Assembly: GCA_964630765.1 (NCBI GenBank)
Contig: CAZVXE010000055.1
Location: 1 to 9,132, forward strand
Direction of reading: 5' to 3'
Origin: Methanofastidiosum sp964630765
Lineage (GTDB): Archaea; Methanobacteriota_B; Thermococci; Methanofastidiosales; Methanofastidiosaceae
Length of the DNA stretch: 9,132 bases
The translations under genes and the position numbers were made by a program. Below the pieces are notes generated by a model, which saw only the letters and a program-made list of their open reading frames with translations, searched no databases and was not told the origin of the DNA. This document shows positions 1 to 5,107 of this stretch, piece by piece; position 1 is the first letter of the stretch, and each line of letters begins with the position of its first letter.

Positions 1-57
1 TTAGGACTGGAGCTTCCCAAGCTTCAAGCGCGGGTTCGAATCCCGCCAGTCGCACCA
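1..57 (+). tRNA. tRNA-Gly(CCC), 3' portion (5' end outside window)
   Basis: The 3' two-thirds of a tRNA can be folded by eye. The anticodon stem is GGAGC (9-13) with GCTTC (21-25), including one G-U pair, around the loop TTCCCAA (14-20). This puts anticodon CCC at 16-18, which reads the glycine codon GGG. A four-base variable region (26-29) is followed by the T arm GCGGG-TTCGAAT-CCCGC (30-46), the acceptor 3' strand CAGTCGC (47-53), discriminator A54 and an encoded CCA (55-57). The acceptor 5' strand, which should read GCGACTG, and most of the D arm lie left of the window. Identity rests on the anticodon and the canonical stems; the missing half cannot be checked. Confidence 0.93.
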
Positions 58-58
58 A

Positions 59-96
59 TTTTTAGGATAAATGCGATGCTTATTATCCCCTAAAAA
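59..96 (+). terminator. T-run and hairpin behind the tRNA gene
   Basis: A run of five T (59-63) starts two bases after the tRNA CCA end, which is the usual position of an archaeal oligo-T termination signal. The same run is the start of an inverted repeat: TTTTTAGG (59-66) plus ATAA (67-70) pairs with TTAT (83-86) plus CCTAAAAA (89-96), leaving two bulged C (87-88) and a 12-nt loop. The T-run function is family knowledge. The role of the hairpin, whether termination or protection of the trailer from nucleases, is inference. Confidence 0.45.
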
Positions 97-205
97 ACTA
101 TTAATTAATTGTATATTCTTAAAAATAAAATATTGATTAATTTTGATTTAGAATTTTCTTTGCTATTTTAGGATTGTTATTACTACAGTTTATGAAAAGA
201 TCTGG

Positions 206-244
206 GAAAAAATTATTAATTAAAATAAGAAAAGAAAATAAAGT
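206..244 (-). terminator. T-rich tract downstream of the propeller gene
   Basis: Reading the minus strand from the stop codon of the propeller gene, the trailer is almost all T with short A interruptions (runs TTTT, TTTT, TTTT and finally TTTTTT). No stable GC stem is seen. Archaeal RNA polymerase terminates on such oligo-T tracts without a hairpin, so this is a likely terminator. Confidence 0.45.
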
Positions 245-1294
245 TTATTCGTTTGGCCATAGCCCAAGTATCTTCATTATCTGTGTAATTGGTAATGATT
301 TCTTAGGTGTTTCACAAACAACGTCAAGATAGGCAATGTAGAAGTCAGAGTTACCGTTTCTATCGTCTCGCCATACTACGCGGTCACAGTATACGGCTGG
401 TTCGTATTGTTGATAACTTGTGTCTGTTGTTATCTGGAACTCTTCCTTGGTCTTTAGGTTGTAGCCGTAGATGTCCAAGCTGCTGTTTCTATTGTCTTGC
501 CAGACGACGATGTCGCCGTATATGGCTGGATTAAATTGGCCTGATGCGTTTGTTGTTATCTGGAACTCTTCCTTGGTCTTTAGGTTGTAGCCGTAGATGT
601 CAGAGTTGCCGTTTCTATCGTCTTGCCAGACGACGATGTCGCCGTATATGGCCGGATAATATTGGGCTAATGTGTTTGTTGTTATCCTAAACTCTTCCTT
701 GGTCTTTAGATTGTAGCCGTAGATGTCAGAGTTGCCGTTTCTATTGTCTTGCCAGACGACGATGTCGCCGTATATGGCCGGATTCTCTTGGACTGATGTG
801 TTTGTTGTTATCTGGAAATCTTCTTCCTTGGTCTTTAGGTTGTAGCCGTAGATGTCAGAGTTGCCGTTTCTATTGTCTTGCCAGACGACGATGTCGCCGT
901 ATATGGCCGGATTATATTGACCATTTGTGTCTGTTGTTATCTGGAAATCTTCTTCCTTGGTCTTTAGATTGTAGCCGTAGATGTCAGCGTTGTCGTTTCT
1001 ATAGTCGTGCCAGACGACGATGTCGCCGTATATGGCCGGATTAATTTGGCCTGATTCGTTTGTTGTTATCTGGAAATCTTCTTCCTTGGTCTTTAGGTTG
1101 TAGCCGTAGATGTCAGAGACGCCATTTCTATAGTCGTGCCAGACGACGATGTCGCCGTATATGGCCGGATTATATTTGTCTGATGGGTCTGTCGTTATCC
1201 TCTCTTCAGATAAAACTTTTGTTCCTAAAACTGCTGAGAACGTGGCAAATGCCAAAACAACTAACATTAATAATACTTTAAGGTATTTCTTCAT
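245..1294 (-). CDS. Secreted seven-bladed TolB/WD40-like beta-propeller repeat protein
   Basis: The protein has 349 residues and a signal peptide (MKK start, then a hydrophobic run at about residues 5-24). Seven blades of 42-43 residues follow from residue 42. The repeated core is PAIYGDIVVWxDxRN, then SDIYGYNLKTKEE, then FQITT. This is the TolB-like or DPP6-type propeller pattern common in archaeal cell-surface proteins. The seventh blade is divergent (YCDRVVW) and lacks its own KTKEEFQITT strand. The segment RITTDPSDKY before blade 1 resembles that missing strand, so a Velcro-type closure of a seven-blade ring is likely. The C-terminal tail (about 28 residues) shows no membrane anchor and there is no lipobox cysteine, so the protein is probably secreted. 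A longer GTG start exists at 1303, but GGTGA lies five bases before the ATG at 1294, so I prefer 1294. Ligand or partner is unknown. Confidence 0.88.
   Translation of the reverse strand: MKKYLKVLLMLVVLAFATFSAVLGTKVLSEERITTDPSDKYNPAIYGDIVVWHDYRNGVSDIYGYNLKTKEEDFQITTNESGQINPAIYGDIVVWHDYRNDNADIYGYNLKTKEEDFQITTDTNGQYNPAIYGDIVVWQDNRNGNSDIYGYNLKTKEEDFQITTNTSVQENPAIYGDIVVWQDNRNGNSDIYGYNLKTKEEFRITTNTLAQYYPAIYGDIVVWQDDRNGNSDIYGYNLKTKEEFQITTNASGQFNPAIYGDIVVWQDNRNSSLDIYGYNLKTKEEFQITTDTSYQQYEPAVYCDRVVWRDDRNGNSDFYIAYLDVVCETPKKSLPITQIMKILGLWPNE
403..1171 (-). repeat. Six near-identical 126/129-bp tandem repeats encoding propeller blades
   Basis: The string CAGACGACGATGTCGCCG recurs on the plus strand at 501, 627, 753, 882, 1011 and 1140, giving spacings of 126, 126, 129, 129 and 129 bp. 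A seventh, divergent unit occupies about 245-402. The copies are nearly identical at nucleotide level, including at silent positions. Differences are concentrated in the inter-blade linker and in a three-base indel (EED versus EE) that separates blades 1-3 from blades 4-6. This indicates recent tandem duplication or gene conversion. Confidence 0.95.
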
Positions 1295-1299
1295 AATAT

Positions 1300-1304
1300 T
1301 CACC
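1300..1304 (-). promoter_or_regulatory. SD site GGTGA deciding the propeller start
   Basis: GGTGA on the minus strand matches the archaeal anti-SD and sits five bases before the ATG at 1294. It overlaps the alternative GTG codon (1301-1303), which argues against that start. The site is half of a perfect 10-bp palindrome, TCACCGGTGA (1300-1309). Confidence 0.6.
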
Positions 1305-1337
1305 GGTGATAACTATTAATGAATAATTATTTATTAG

Positions 1338-1349
1338 TTATAAATATAT
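1338..1349 (-). promoter_or_regulatory. TATA box for the propeller gene
   Basis: On the minus strand the sequence ATATATTTATAA is a good archaeal TATA box. With the usual spacing of about 26 bases, transcription would start near 1318. This leaves a leader of about 24 nt that contains the GGTGA site. Confidence 0.5.
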
Positions 1350-1387
1350 CGAGATTTTGCCTAATCAGATTAAGTCGTTTGCCAATT

Positions 1388-1429
1388 TAAGGCCAGATCC
1401 AATTAAAAGAAATGGCCTTATCTTTTAAT
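1388..1429. repeat. Two interleaved inverted repeats
   Basis: TAAGGCCA (1388-1395) is the reverse complement of TGGCCTTA (1413-1420). ATTAAAAGA (1402-1410) is the reverse complement of TCTTTTAAT (1421-1429). One arm of each lies in the loop of the other, so the two hairpins are either alternatives or a pseudoknot. No T-run follows on either strand, so a simple intrinsic terminator is not supported. Confidence 0.55.
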
Positions 1430-1443
1430 AGAAGTTGGGAATG

Positions 1444-1459
1444 TTAAAGGATCCTTTAA
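1444..1459. repeat. Perfect 16-bp palindrome
   Basis: TTAAAGGATCCTTTAA is its own reverse complement, with no spacer. It could be a binding site for a dimeric regulator, but no target promoter lies immediately beside it. Confidence 0.55.
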
Positions 1460-1527
1460 TGAAAAATAAAAAATAATTAGAGTTTCACTAGGCCTTTACC
1501 TTCTTTGCCTTGTCCATGAAACTGTTC

Positions 1528-1734
1528 TTAATATCCCAACATCCCTGCAATTAGATAACTTTTGAACTCCCTTATGGCATTCCTATTGATTTCTGAAATA
1601 TTTGAATTAATCAGAAGCCCTTCTTCATTCGAAAGCAAAACCTTATCTTTGTAAATTCCCATATACTGAAAATAGGCAGTTTGATATATACATTGCCCAT
1701 CTACATTTGTATTAAAAAAATATGCCAGTCGCAC
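1528..1734 (-). CDS. Doubtful 68-codon ORF, possibly a decayed gene fragment
   Basis: The frame opens at a GTG (1732-1734) and codes for 68 residues with no recognised family. It is open for only four codons upstream, up to a TAG at 1747-1749. Immediately after its TAA, the neighbouring frame reads DIKNSFMDKAKKVKA and ends at 1488. That is a plausible lysine-rich protein C-terminus, so a frameshift near 1530-1535 may have cut a longer gene. The SD match is weak. A TATA-like stretch at about 1770-1782 on the minus strand could drive it. Its start codon lies in an 11-nt copy of the tRNA-Gly 3' end. It may be a real small gene, a pseudogene, or chance; I cannot assign a function. Confidence 0.3.
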   Translation of the reverse strand: MRLAYFFNTNVDGQCIYQTAYFQYMGIYKDKVLLSNEEGLLINSNISEINRNAIREFKSYLIAGMLGY

Positions 1735-1780
1735 TTCAGTTAAGGCCTAAGCAATGCTATTTTCTCATAGAACTATAAGA

Positions 1781-1793
1781 ATATTTAAATAAT
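1781..1793 (+). promoter_or_regulatory. TATA box for the htpX-like gene
   Basis: ATATTTAAATAAT is a TATA-like box. The predicted transcription start is near 1812, just before the weak SD GGGGAT (1814-1819), and would give a leader of about 10 nt before the ATG at 1823. Confidence 0.45.
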
Positions 1794-1822
1794 AATAAGT
1801 TTATTTAATCATAGGGGATATT

Positions 1823-2800
1823 ATGTGGCTTCAGATGAAAATGTATATGTTAATTGGATTAATGTTTGTCGTACTATATGGATTTTTACTTTTTGTAGGT
1901 GCTGCCGTTGGTTATTCAGGCCAGAGTTTTATTAATTACTCAGTTATTTTGGCACTGGGAATGATGTTTGTACAGTATATGATTGGGCCAAAGATGGTCG
2001 AATCATCAATGAAGGTCAGATACATTACAGAAGGGGATAATCCAAAGCTTTACAGAATGGTTGAAGAACAGGCTAGAAAAGCAGGCTTGAAGAAAACACC
2101 TCGTGTTGGTGTATGTCCAACTCCAATGCCAAACGCATTTGCTTTTGGAAGATCAAAAGGCGATGCAAGGGTATGCGTTACAGAAGGTATTACAAATTTA
2201 CTTTCAGAGGATGAACTTAAGGCAGTTATAGGGCATGAGATTTCTCATGTGAAACATAGTGACATGGCAATTATTACTTTACTTAGTGCCGTCCCAATGA
2301 TAGCCTATTACATGTACATGTCTTCGATGTACAGCGGAAGAATGGGTACAAGTAATGACAGGAATTCTGGGGGCACAGCTATGGTGGGAATAGTGGCATT
2401 AGTTGTATACTTTATTACAAATCTATTAGTGATGTATGGGTCAAGAATAAGGGAATACTATGCAGACAAAGGAAGTGCGGAAATAGGAAATGAACCTCAT
2501 CAATTAGCATCGGCACTTTACAAACTTACATATGGTACTGCAAAGACACCAAAAAGAGAAGTACAGAGATTAGAAGGGATCAAAGCTTTCTTTTTAAATG
2601 ATCCAACTAAGGCTATGGGCGATTTTAATGAGCTTACTGAAGTGGATAGAGATATGAGCGGTACTATTGACAAAAATGAACTTCAAGCTGTAAGACATGG
2701 GGGAGTTAGAGTAGGTGCGTCCGCTAGCATAATGGAGCTCATGAGCACACACCCCAACATGCTTAAAAGAATAAAACATCTCTCAGAGCTAGATAAGTAA
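1823..2800 (+). CDS. htpX: HtpX-like membrane zinc metalloprotease (M48) with an EF-hand loop
   Basis: This 325-residue membrane protease probably degrades misfolded membrane proteins, as HtpX does in bacteria. Two N-terminal membrane segments (about 8-29 and 38-56) precede the catalytic domain. The zinc motif HEISH is at 138-142, and the third ligand is probably E211 in REYYAD (210-215). Two further hydrophobic segments lie at about 149-167 and 185-206. The conserved STHP segment is at 308-311, followed by a basic helix. Residues 275-286 read DRDMSGTIDKNE, a complete EF-hand loop with D at 1, 3 and 9, S at 5, G at 6, I at 8 and E at 12. Length is slightly above the common HtpX size of about 290, and the segment around 255-290 accounts for the extra. 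GGGGAT lies five bases upstream of ATG counting from the last G. The transporter gene follows after 17 bp, suggesting one operon. Confidence 0.92.
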   Translation: MWLQMKMYMLIGLMFVVLYGFLLFVGAAVGYSGQSFINYSVILALGMMFVQYMIGPKMVESSMKVRYITEGDNPKLYRMVEEQARKAGLKKTPRVGVCPTPMPNAFAFGRSKGDARVCVTEGITNLLSEDELKAVIGHEISHVKHSDMAIITLLSAVPMIAYYMYMSSMYSGRMGTSNDRNSGGTAMVGIVALVVYFITNLLVMYGSRIREYYADKGSAEIGNEPHQLASALYKLTYGTAKTPKREVQRLEGIKAFFLNDPTKAMGDFNELTEVDRDMSGTIDKNELQAVRHGGVRVGASASIMELMSTHPNMLKRIKHLSELDK

Positions 2801-2817
2801 AAGGGAAAAGATGCCCA

Positions 2818-3687
2818 ATGAAATTAAAAACATTCCTTGAGTTACTAGCTCTAGTCCTAATTTGGTCGGGATCATGGATTGCCATAAAGTGGGGATTGAC
2901 AGAAATTCCCCCATATTCTCTTGCTTTCTTTAGATTTCTTATTGCGTGCCCTGTAATTGTTGCAATTACATATCGTCTTGAAGGAAAGAAGAGCCTCAAA
3001 ATTAATAAAAATGAAGTAATTACCTTTTCAATTCTTGGTCTTTTAGGGGTAACGCTAGTTCATGCAATTCAGGTATATGCTTTAAAATTCACATCTGCCA
3101 TAAACTCATCAATCCTTATAAATTTTAATGTTCCATTCATAGCAATCTTTGCAATGATTTTCCTGAGTGAAGCACTTAACAAAAAGACAGCCTTTGGAAT
3201 ATTCGTTTCATTTATCGGAGCAGTAATAATTGTAATCAATGGTTCCCTCTCAGGATTTCAGAAGATCAATATTGGAGACATTCTAATAGTATTGACTGGT
3301 ATATTCTGGGCGGCATACTCTATTGCTGGAAAAAAGACAATGGAGCAAAGAACTCCTCTATCTATGACTTCCTTTTCATTCCTATTCGGGACTATATTTT
3401 TGTTTCCAATGGCATTGTTCGAATCTAGATTTTCTTTCATTGGTGGAGTCACAATATTAGGTGTAGGCTCTGTGTTATACCTCTCTCTTTTATGTTCAGT
3501 GTATGCATACATATGCTGGAACAGATCAATAAAATGTGAAAAGGCCTCTAATGTTGCAATGTTTTTGTACTTTGTTCCAGTTGTTACCGCAATAATGGCT
3601 TGGTTCCTACTTGGAGAGGTAATTACAATATTCACAGTGCTTGGTGGAATATTAGTAATCTTTGGAGTATACCTTGCAGAAAGATAA
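2818..3687 (+). CDS. EamA/DMT-family ten-helix transporter
   Basis: This 289-residue, very hydrophobic protein has two tandem EamA halves (about 1-140 and 150-289), each with five predicted membrane helices. The IWSGSWIAIKWGL segment near the N-terminus and the PVVTAIMAWFLLGE segment (254-267) are typical of drug/metabolite transporters. The first half carries the equivalent segment VPFIAIFAMIFLSE (105-118). Family members export amino acids, metabolites or drugs; the substrate cannot be read from the sequence. The gene starts 17 bp after the protease gene, with AAGGG upstream as a weak SD. An ATG at 2811 in another frame runs quickly into a stop, which supports 2818. Co-transcription with the protease gene is likely, but a functional link is not implied. 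Confidence 0.9.
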   Translation: MKLKTFLELLALVLIWSGSWIAIKWGLTEIPPYSLAFFRFLIACPVIVAITYRLEGKKSLKINKNEVITFSILGLLGVTLVHAIQVYALKFTSAINSSILINFNVPFIAIFAMIFLSEALNKKTAFGIFVSFIGAVIIVINGSLSGFQKINIGDILIVLTGIFWAAYSIAGKKTMEQRTPLSMTSFSFLFGTIFLFPMALFESRFSFIGGVTILGVGSVLYLSLLCSVYAYICWNRSIKCEKASNVAMFLYFVPVVTAIMAWFLLGEVITIFTVLGGILVIFGVYLAER

Positions 3688-3713
3688 TTACCATAGAAAT
3701 ATTCAGTAACTCT

Positions 3714-3721
3714 TTTATATA
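3714..3721 (+). promoter_or_regulatory. TATA box of the parvulin gene
   Basis: TTTATATA is centred about 24-27 bases before the ATG at 3741. This places the transcription start at or within a few bases of the start codon, so the mRNA is probably leaderless. No SD site is present. Confidence 0.6.
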
Positions 3722-3740
3722 ATATTTTAAAATCAAATTT

Positions 3741-4022
3741 ATGGTAAAAGAAGTTCATGCTGCACATATTCTAGTAAAATCAGAAGAACTTGCAAAAGAA
3801 GTTCTTGAAAAAATAAAAAGAGGAGATAACTTCTCTGAACTTGCAAAGAAATTTTCCCAATGCCCTTCAGGTAAAAAGGGTGGCGATCTAGGATTTTTTT
3901 CAAGGCAGAAGATGGTAAAGGAATTTGAAAAGGCCGCCTTTGAGGGGAATGTGGGATCAGTAGTTGGGCCTGTTAAAACACAGTTTGGCTGGCATCTGAT
4001 AAAAATACTTGAAAAGAAATAA
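3741..4022 (+). CDS. Parvulin-type peptidyl-prolyl cis-trans isomerase, single domain
   Basis: This 93-residue protein is a bare parvulin domain, which catalyses cis-trans isomerisation of peptide bonds before proline. It has the family landmarks: AAHILVK with H9 near the N-terminus, FSELAKKFS (31-39), CPSGKKGGDLGFF (41-53) with C41 at the catalytic Cys/Asp position, MVKEFEKAAF (58-67) with M58 and F62 in the substrate pocket, and GWHLIKI (84-90) with H85. There is no signal peptide or membrane segment, so it acts in the cytoplasm. The size matches the mini-parvulins known from bacteria (Par10) and from some archaea. It has its own promoter and no SD. Its stop lies one base from the stop of the convergent gene. 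Confidence 0.95.
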   Translation: MVKEVHAAHILVKSEELAKEVLEKIKRGDNFSELAKKFSQCPSGKKGGDLGFFSRQKMVKEFEKAAFEGNVGSVVGPVKTQFGWHLIKILEKK

Positions 4023-4023
4023 T

Positions 4024-4266
4024 TTATCTTTTCAATTTTGTCATTATTTCTTCCCAGTCGTCATATATTACTATCTCAGCCATCTGAGTCTGTTCATTCT
4101 CTTTTATTACTAAATCTCCGTACTTACTGAAGAACCTCATGAGATCCTTCAAGTCAATTAATTCTTTCACCCAGCATTTGTTTATCTTATCAAATTGTGC
4201 ATCAATACAGGGAGGGTCTTCAGGATTGGAATTGCCTTTACTAACTCTTGATATTACAAACTTCAT
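4024..4266 (-). CDS. Small uncharacterised acidic protein (80 aa)
   Basis: The reading frame can be extended upstream to 4329, but the added residues are an implausible hydrophobic and basic run. A very strong SD, GGAGGAGG, lies six bases before the ATG at 4266, so I take that start. The protein begins MKFVISRVSKGN, has a PPC motif near residue 19, and ends in a pattern of W33 followed by a helix (LKDLMRFFSKYGDLVI) and IVIYDDWEEIM. The C-terminal half vaguely recalls a family of short phage and Firmicute proteins with an 'EINSLEELMKFVKKYG...IEIYDDY' pattern, but I cannot name it and the resemblance is from memory. It has no membrane segment. It is convergent with the parvulin gene and divergent from a HAD phosphatase gene. 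Confidence 0.75.
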   Translation of the reverse strand: MKFVISRVSKGNSNPEDPPCIDAQFDKINKCWVKELIDLKDLMRFFSKYGDLVIKENEQTQMAEIVIYDDWEEIMTKLKR

Positions 4267-4272
4267 TTTCTT

Positions 4273-4280
4273 CCTCCTCC
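4273..4280 (-). promoter_or_regulatory. Strong SD site GGAGGAGG
   Basis: This is the strongest SD in the window, six bases ahead of the ATG at 4266. It fixes the start of the 80-residue protein and implies high translation from a leadered mRNA. Confidence 0.75.
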
Positions 4281-4316
4281 TGTTTTTATAAAAATAAATT
4301 ATAATCCAAATAATAA

Positions 4317-4342
4317 CTATATACTTCAAATCTTATATATTT
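4317..4342 (-). promoter_or_regulatory. Candidate TATA boxes for the 80-aa gene
   Basis: On the minus strand, AAATATATAAG (4332-4342) and AGTATATAG (4317-4325) are both acceptable TATA boxes. They predict starts near 4311 and 4295, with leaders of about 45 or 29 nt that would include the strong SD. I cannot decide between them. Confidence 0.4.
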
Positions 4343-4356
4343 TACTATAACAAAAC

Positions 4357-4363
4357 TTAAATA
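4357..4363 (+). promoter_or_regulatory. TATA box of the first HAD gene
   Basis: TTAAATA is centred 25 bases before the ATG at 4385, so transcription should begin at the start codon and give a leaderless mRNA. No SD is present. Confidence 0.5.
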
Positions 4364-4384
4364 AAGAATTCTAACCTTACGCTT

Positions 4385-4975
4385 ATGGAAATAGAAGCTA
4401 TTATTTTTGATGTTGATGGTGTTTTGCTTGACTCTTTTGAAAGTTGGTTTACCTCTTTTAATCAGACTTTAGTTGAGTTTGGGAAAGACGTAGTCGATAG
4501 ACAGACTTACAAGGAGATATTCTGGGGCCCTTCAGTTGAAGAAGACTTGAAAAGATACGGCCTTGGAAAAGATGCAGTTGACGCTGCATTAAGAAATCAA
4601 AGAAACAATGTACATTTGATGAAACTCCATGAAAAGGTCCATGAAACTCTAGGCGCATTAAAAGAATTTAGGCTTGGTGTTGCAACAAATACCCCCAGGA
4701 TGAATCTTGACAAAACATTTAATTATTTTGACCTTCACAAGTATTTTGAAGTTGTAATGTGCCTTGACGATGTTGAACGGCCAAAGCCACACCCAGACAT
4801 GATTCTAAAAGCATCAGAAATACTAAAAGTACCAATTACAAAGATGGTGTTTGTAGGAGACACCAAATCGGATATGGCTGCAGCTAAAGGTGCTGGATGC
4901 CATTTCATAGGAATAAAAATAGGAGATAAAAAAGTTGATGGAATAAAAGATTTACTACCTATTTTATACTCTTGA
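4385..4975 (+). CDS. HAD-superfamily phosphatase (phosphoglycolate phosphatase/PGM-like)
   Basis: This 196-residue cytoplasmic hydrolase has all four HAD motifs. Motif I is FDVDGVLLDS, with nucleophile D9 and general acid/base D11. Motif II is VATNTP, with T101. Motif III is the lysine in RPKPHPDMI (K134). Motif IV is VFVGDTKSDMAAAKGAG, with D159 and D163. The helical cap between motifs I and II (about 17-85) places it in the group that includes phosphoglycolate phosphatases, beta-phosphoglucomutases and pyrophosphatases. The substrate cannot be assigned from sequence. It appears leaderless. Its last four codons overlap the end of the oppositely oriented rpl40e by 12 bp. Confidence 0.9.
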   Translation: MEIEAIIFDVDGVLLDSFESWFTSFNQTLVEFGKDVVDRQTYKEIFWGPSVEEDLKRYGLGKDAVDAALRNQRNNVHLMKLHEKVHETLGALKEFRLGVATNTPRMNLDKTFNYFDLHKYFEVVMCLDDVERPKPHPDMILKASEILKVPITKMVFVGDTKSDMAAAKGAGCHFIGIKIGDKKVDGIKDLLPILYS

Positions 4976-5107
4976 TTCTTTTGCTTTTCCTCTCAATCCT
5001 GCGTATCCACACTTTCTGCAGCTTTCAGCTTTCCATGGATTTCTCGCGTTACATTTCATGCAAATTTTTACATGAAAAAGTCTCTTTTCTGCTAACTCGT
5101 TCTTCAT
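4964..5107 (-). CDS. rpl40e: Large-subunit ribosomal protein L40e
   Basis: This 47-residue basic protein begins MKNELAEKRLFHVKICMKC and has a zinc ribbon of two CxxC pairs (C16, C19, C30, C33) around the conserved NARNPWKAESCRKCGYAGLR region. These are hallmarks of L40e, the ribosomal part of the eukaryotic ubiquitin-L40 fusion; archaea encode it without ubiquitin. Its ATG overlaps the stop of tsr3 by one base (TAATG). GGGGAG lies five bases before the ATG, so it has both its own SD and probable translational coupling. The 3' end overlaps the convergent HAD gene by 12 bp. Confidence 0.95.
   Translation of the reverse strand: MKNELAEKRLFHVKICMKCNARNPWKAESCRKCGYAGLRGKAKESRV

Larger units (their letters stand above)
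1304..1822. other. AT-rich interval of 519 bp without a confident gene
   Basis: This stretch lies between the propeller gene and the htpX-like gene, which are transcribed away from each other. It contains the promoter of each flanking gene, interleaved inverted repeats at 1388-1429, a 16-bp palindrome at 1444-1459, and a doubtful minus-strand ORF at 1528-1734. I see no RNA gene, integrase or transposase in it. Confidence 0.6.

Noticed and set aside
403..1171. Regularly spaced repeats as a possible CRISPR array
   Set aside because: The period is 126-129 bp, the whole unit is conserved rather than a short repeat with unique spacers, and the array is in frame in a protein gene.
307..1281. Several plus-strand open frames rich in Cys, Arg and Ser opposite the propeller repeats
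   Set aside because: They are repeat-driven shadows of the minus-strand blades: the same translation recurs every 126-129 bp. The minus-strand frame has a signal peptide, an SD and family similarity.
1295..1303. GTG start three codons upstream for the propeller protein
   Set aside because: The GTG lies within the GGTGA SD site that serves the ATG at 1294.
1388..1749. Repeated AAGGCC/GGCCTT hexamers in the AT-rich interval as a motif family
   Set aside because: The same hexamers also occur many times in coding sequence of this window, so enrichment is not convincing.
2594..2999. Minus-strand open frames opposite the end of the protease gene and the start of the transporter gene
   Set aside because: Both strands cannot be well supported here; the plus-strand proteins have conserved motifs and the antisense translations do not.
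3258..3767. 169-codon minus-strand open frame opposite the transporter gene
   Set aside because: It is antisense to a clear EamA transporter, overlaps the parvulin promoter and start, and its translation has no recognisable domain.
4267..4329. N-terminal extension of the 80-aa protein
   Set aside because: The extension codes for an Ile/Tyr-rich run and then a basic run that is simply the SD read as codons (RRRKK). The SD points to the ATG at 4266.
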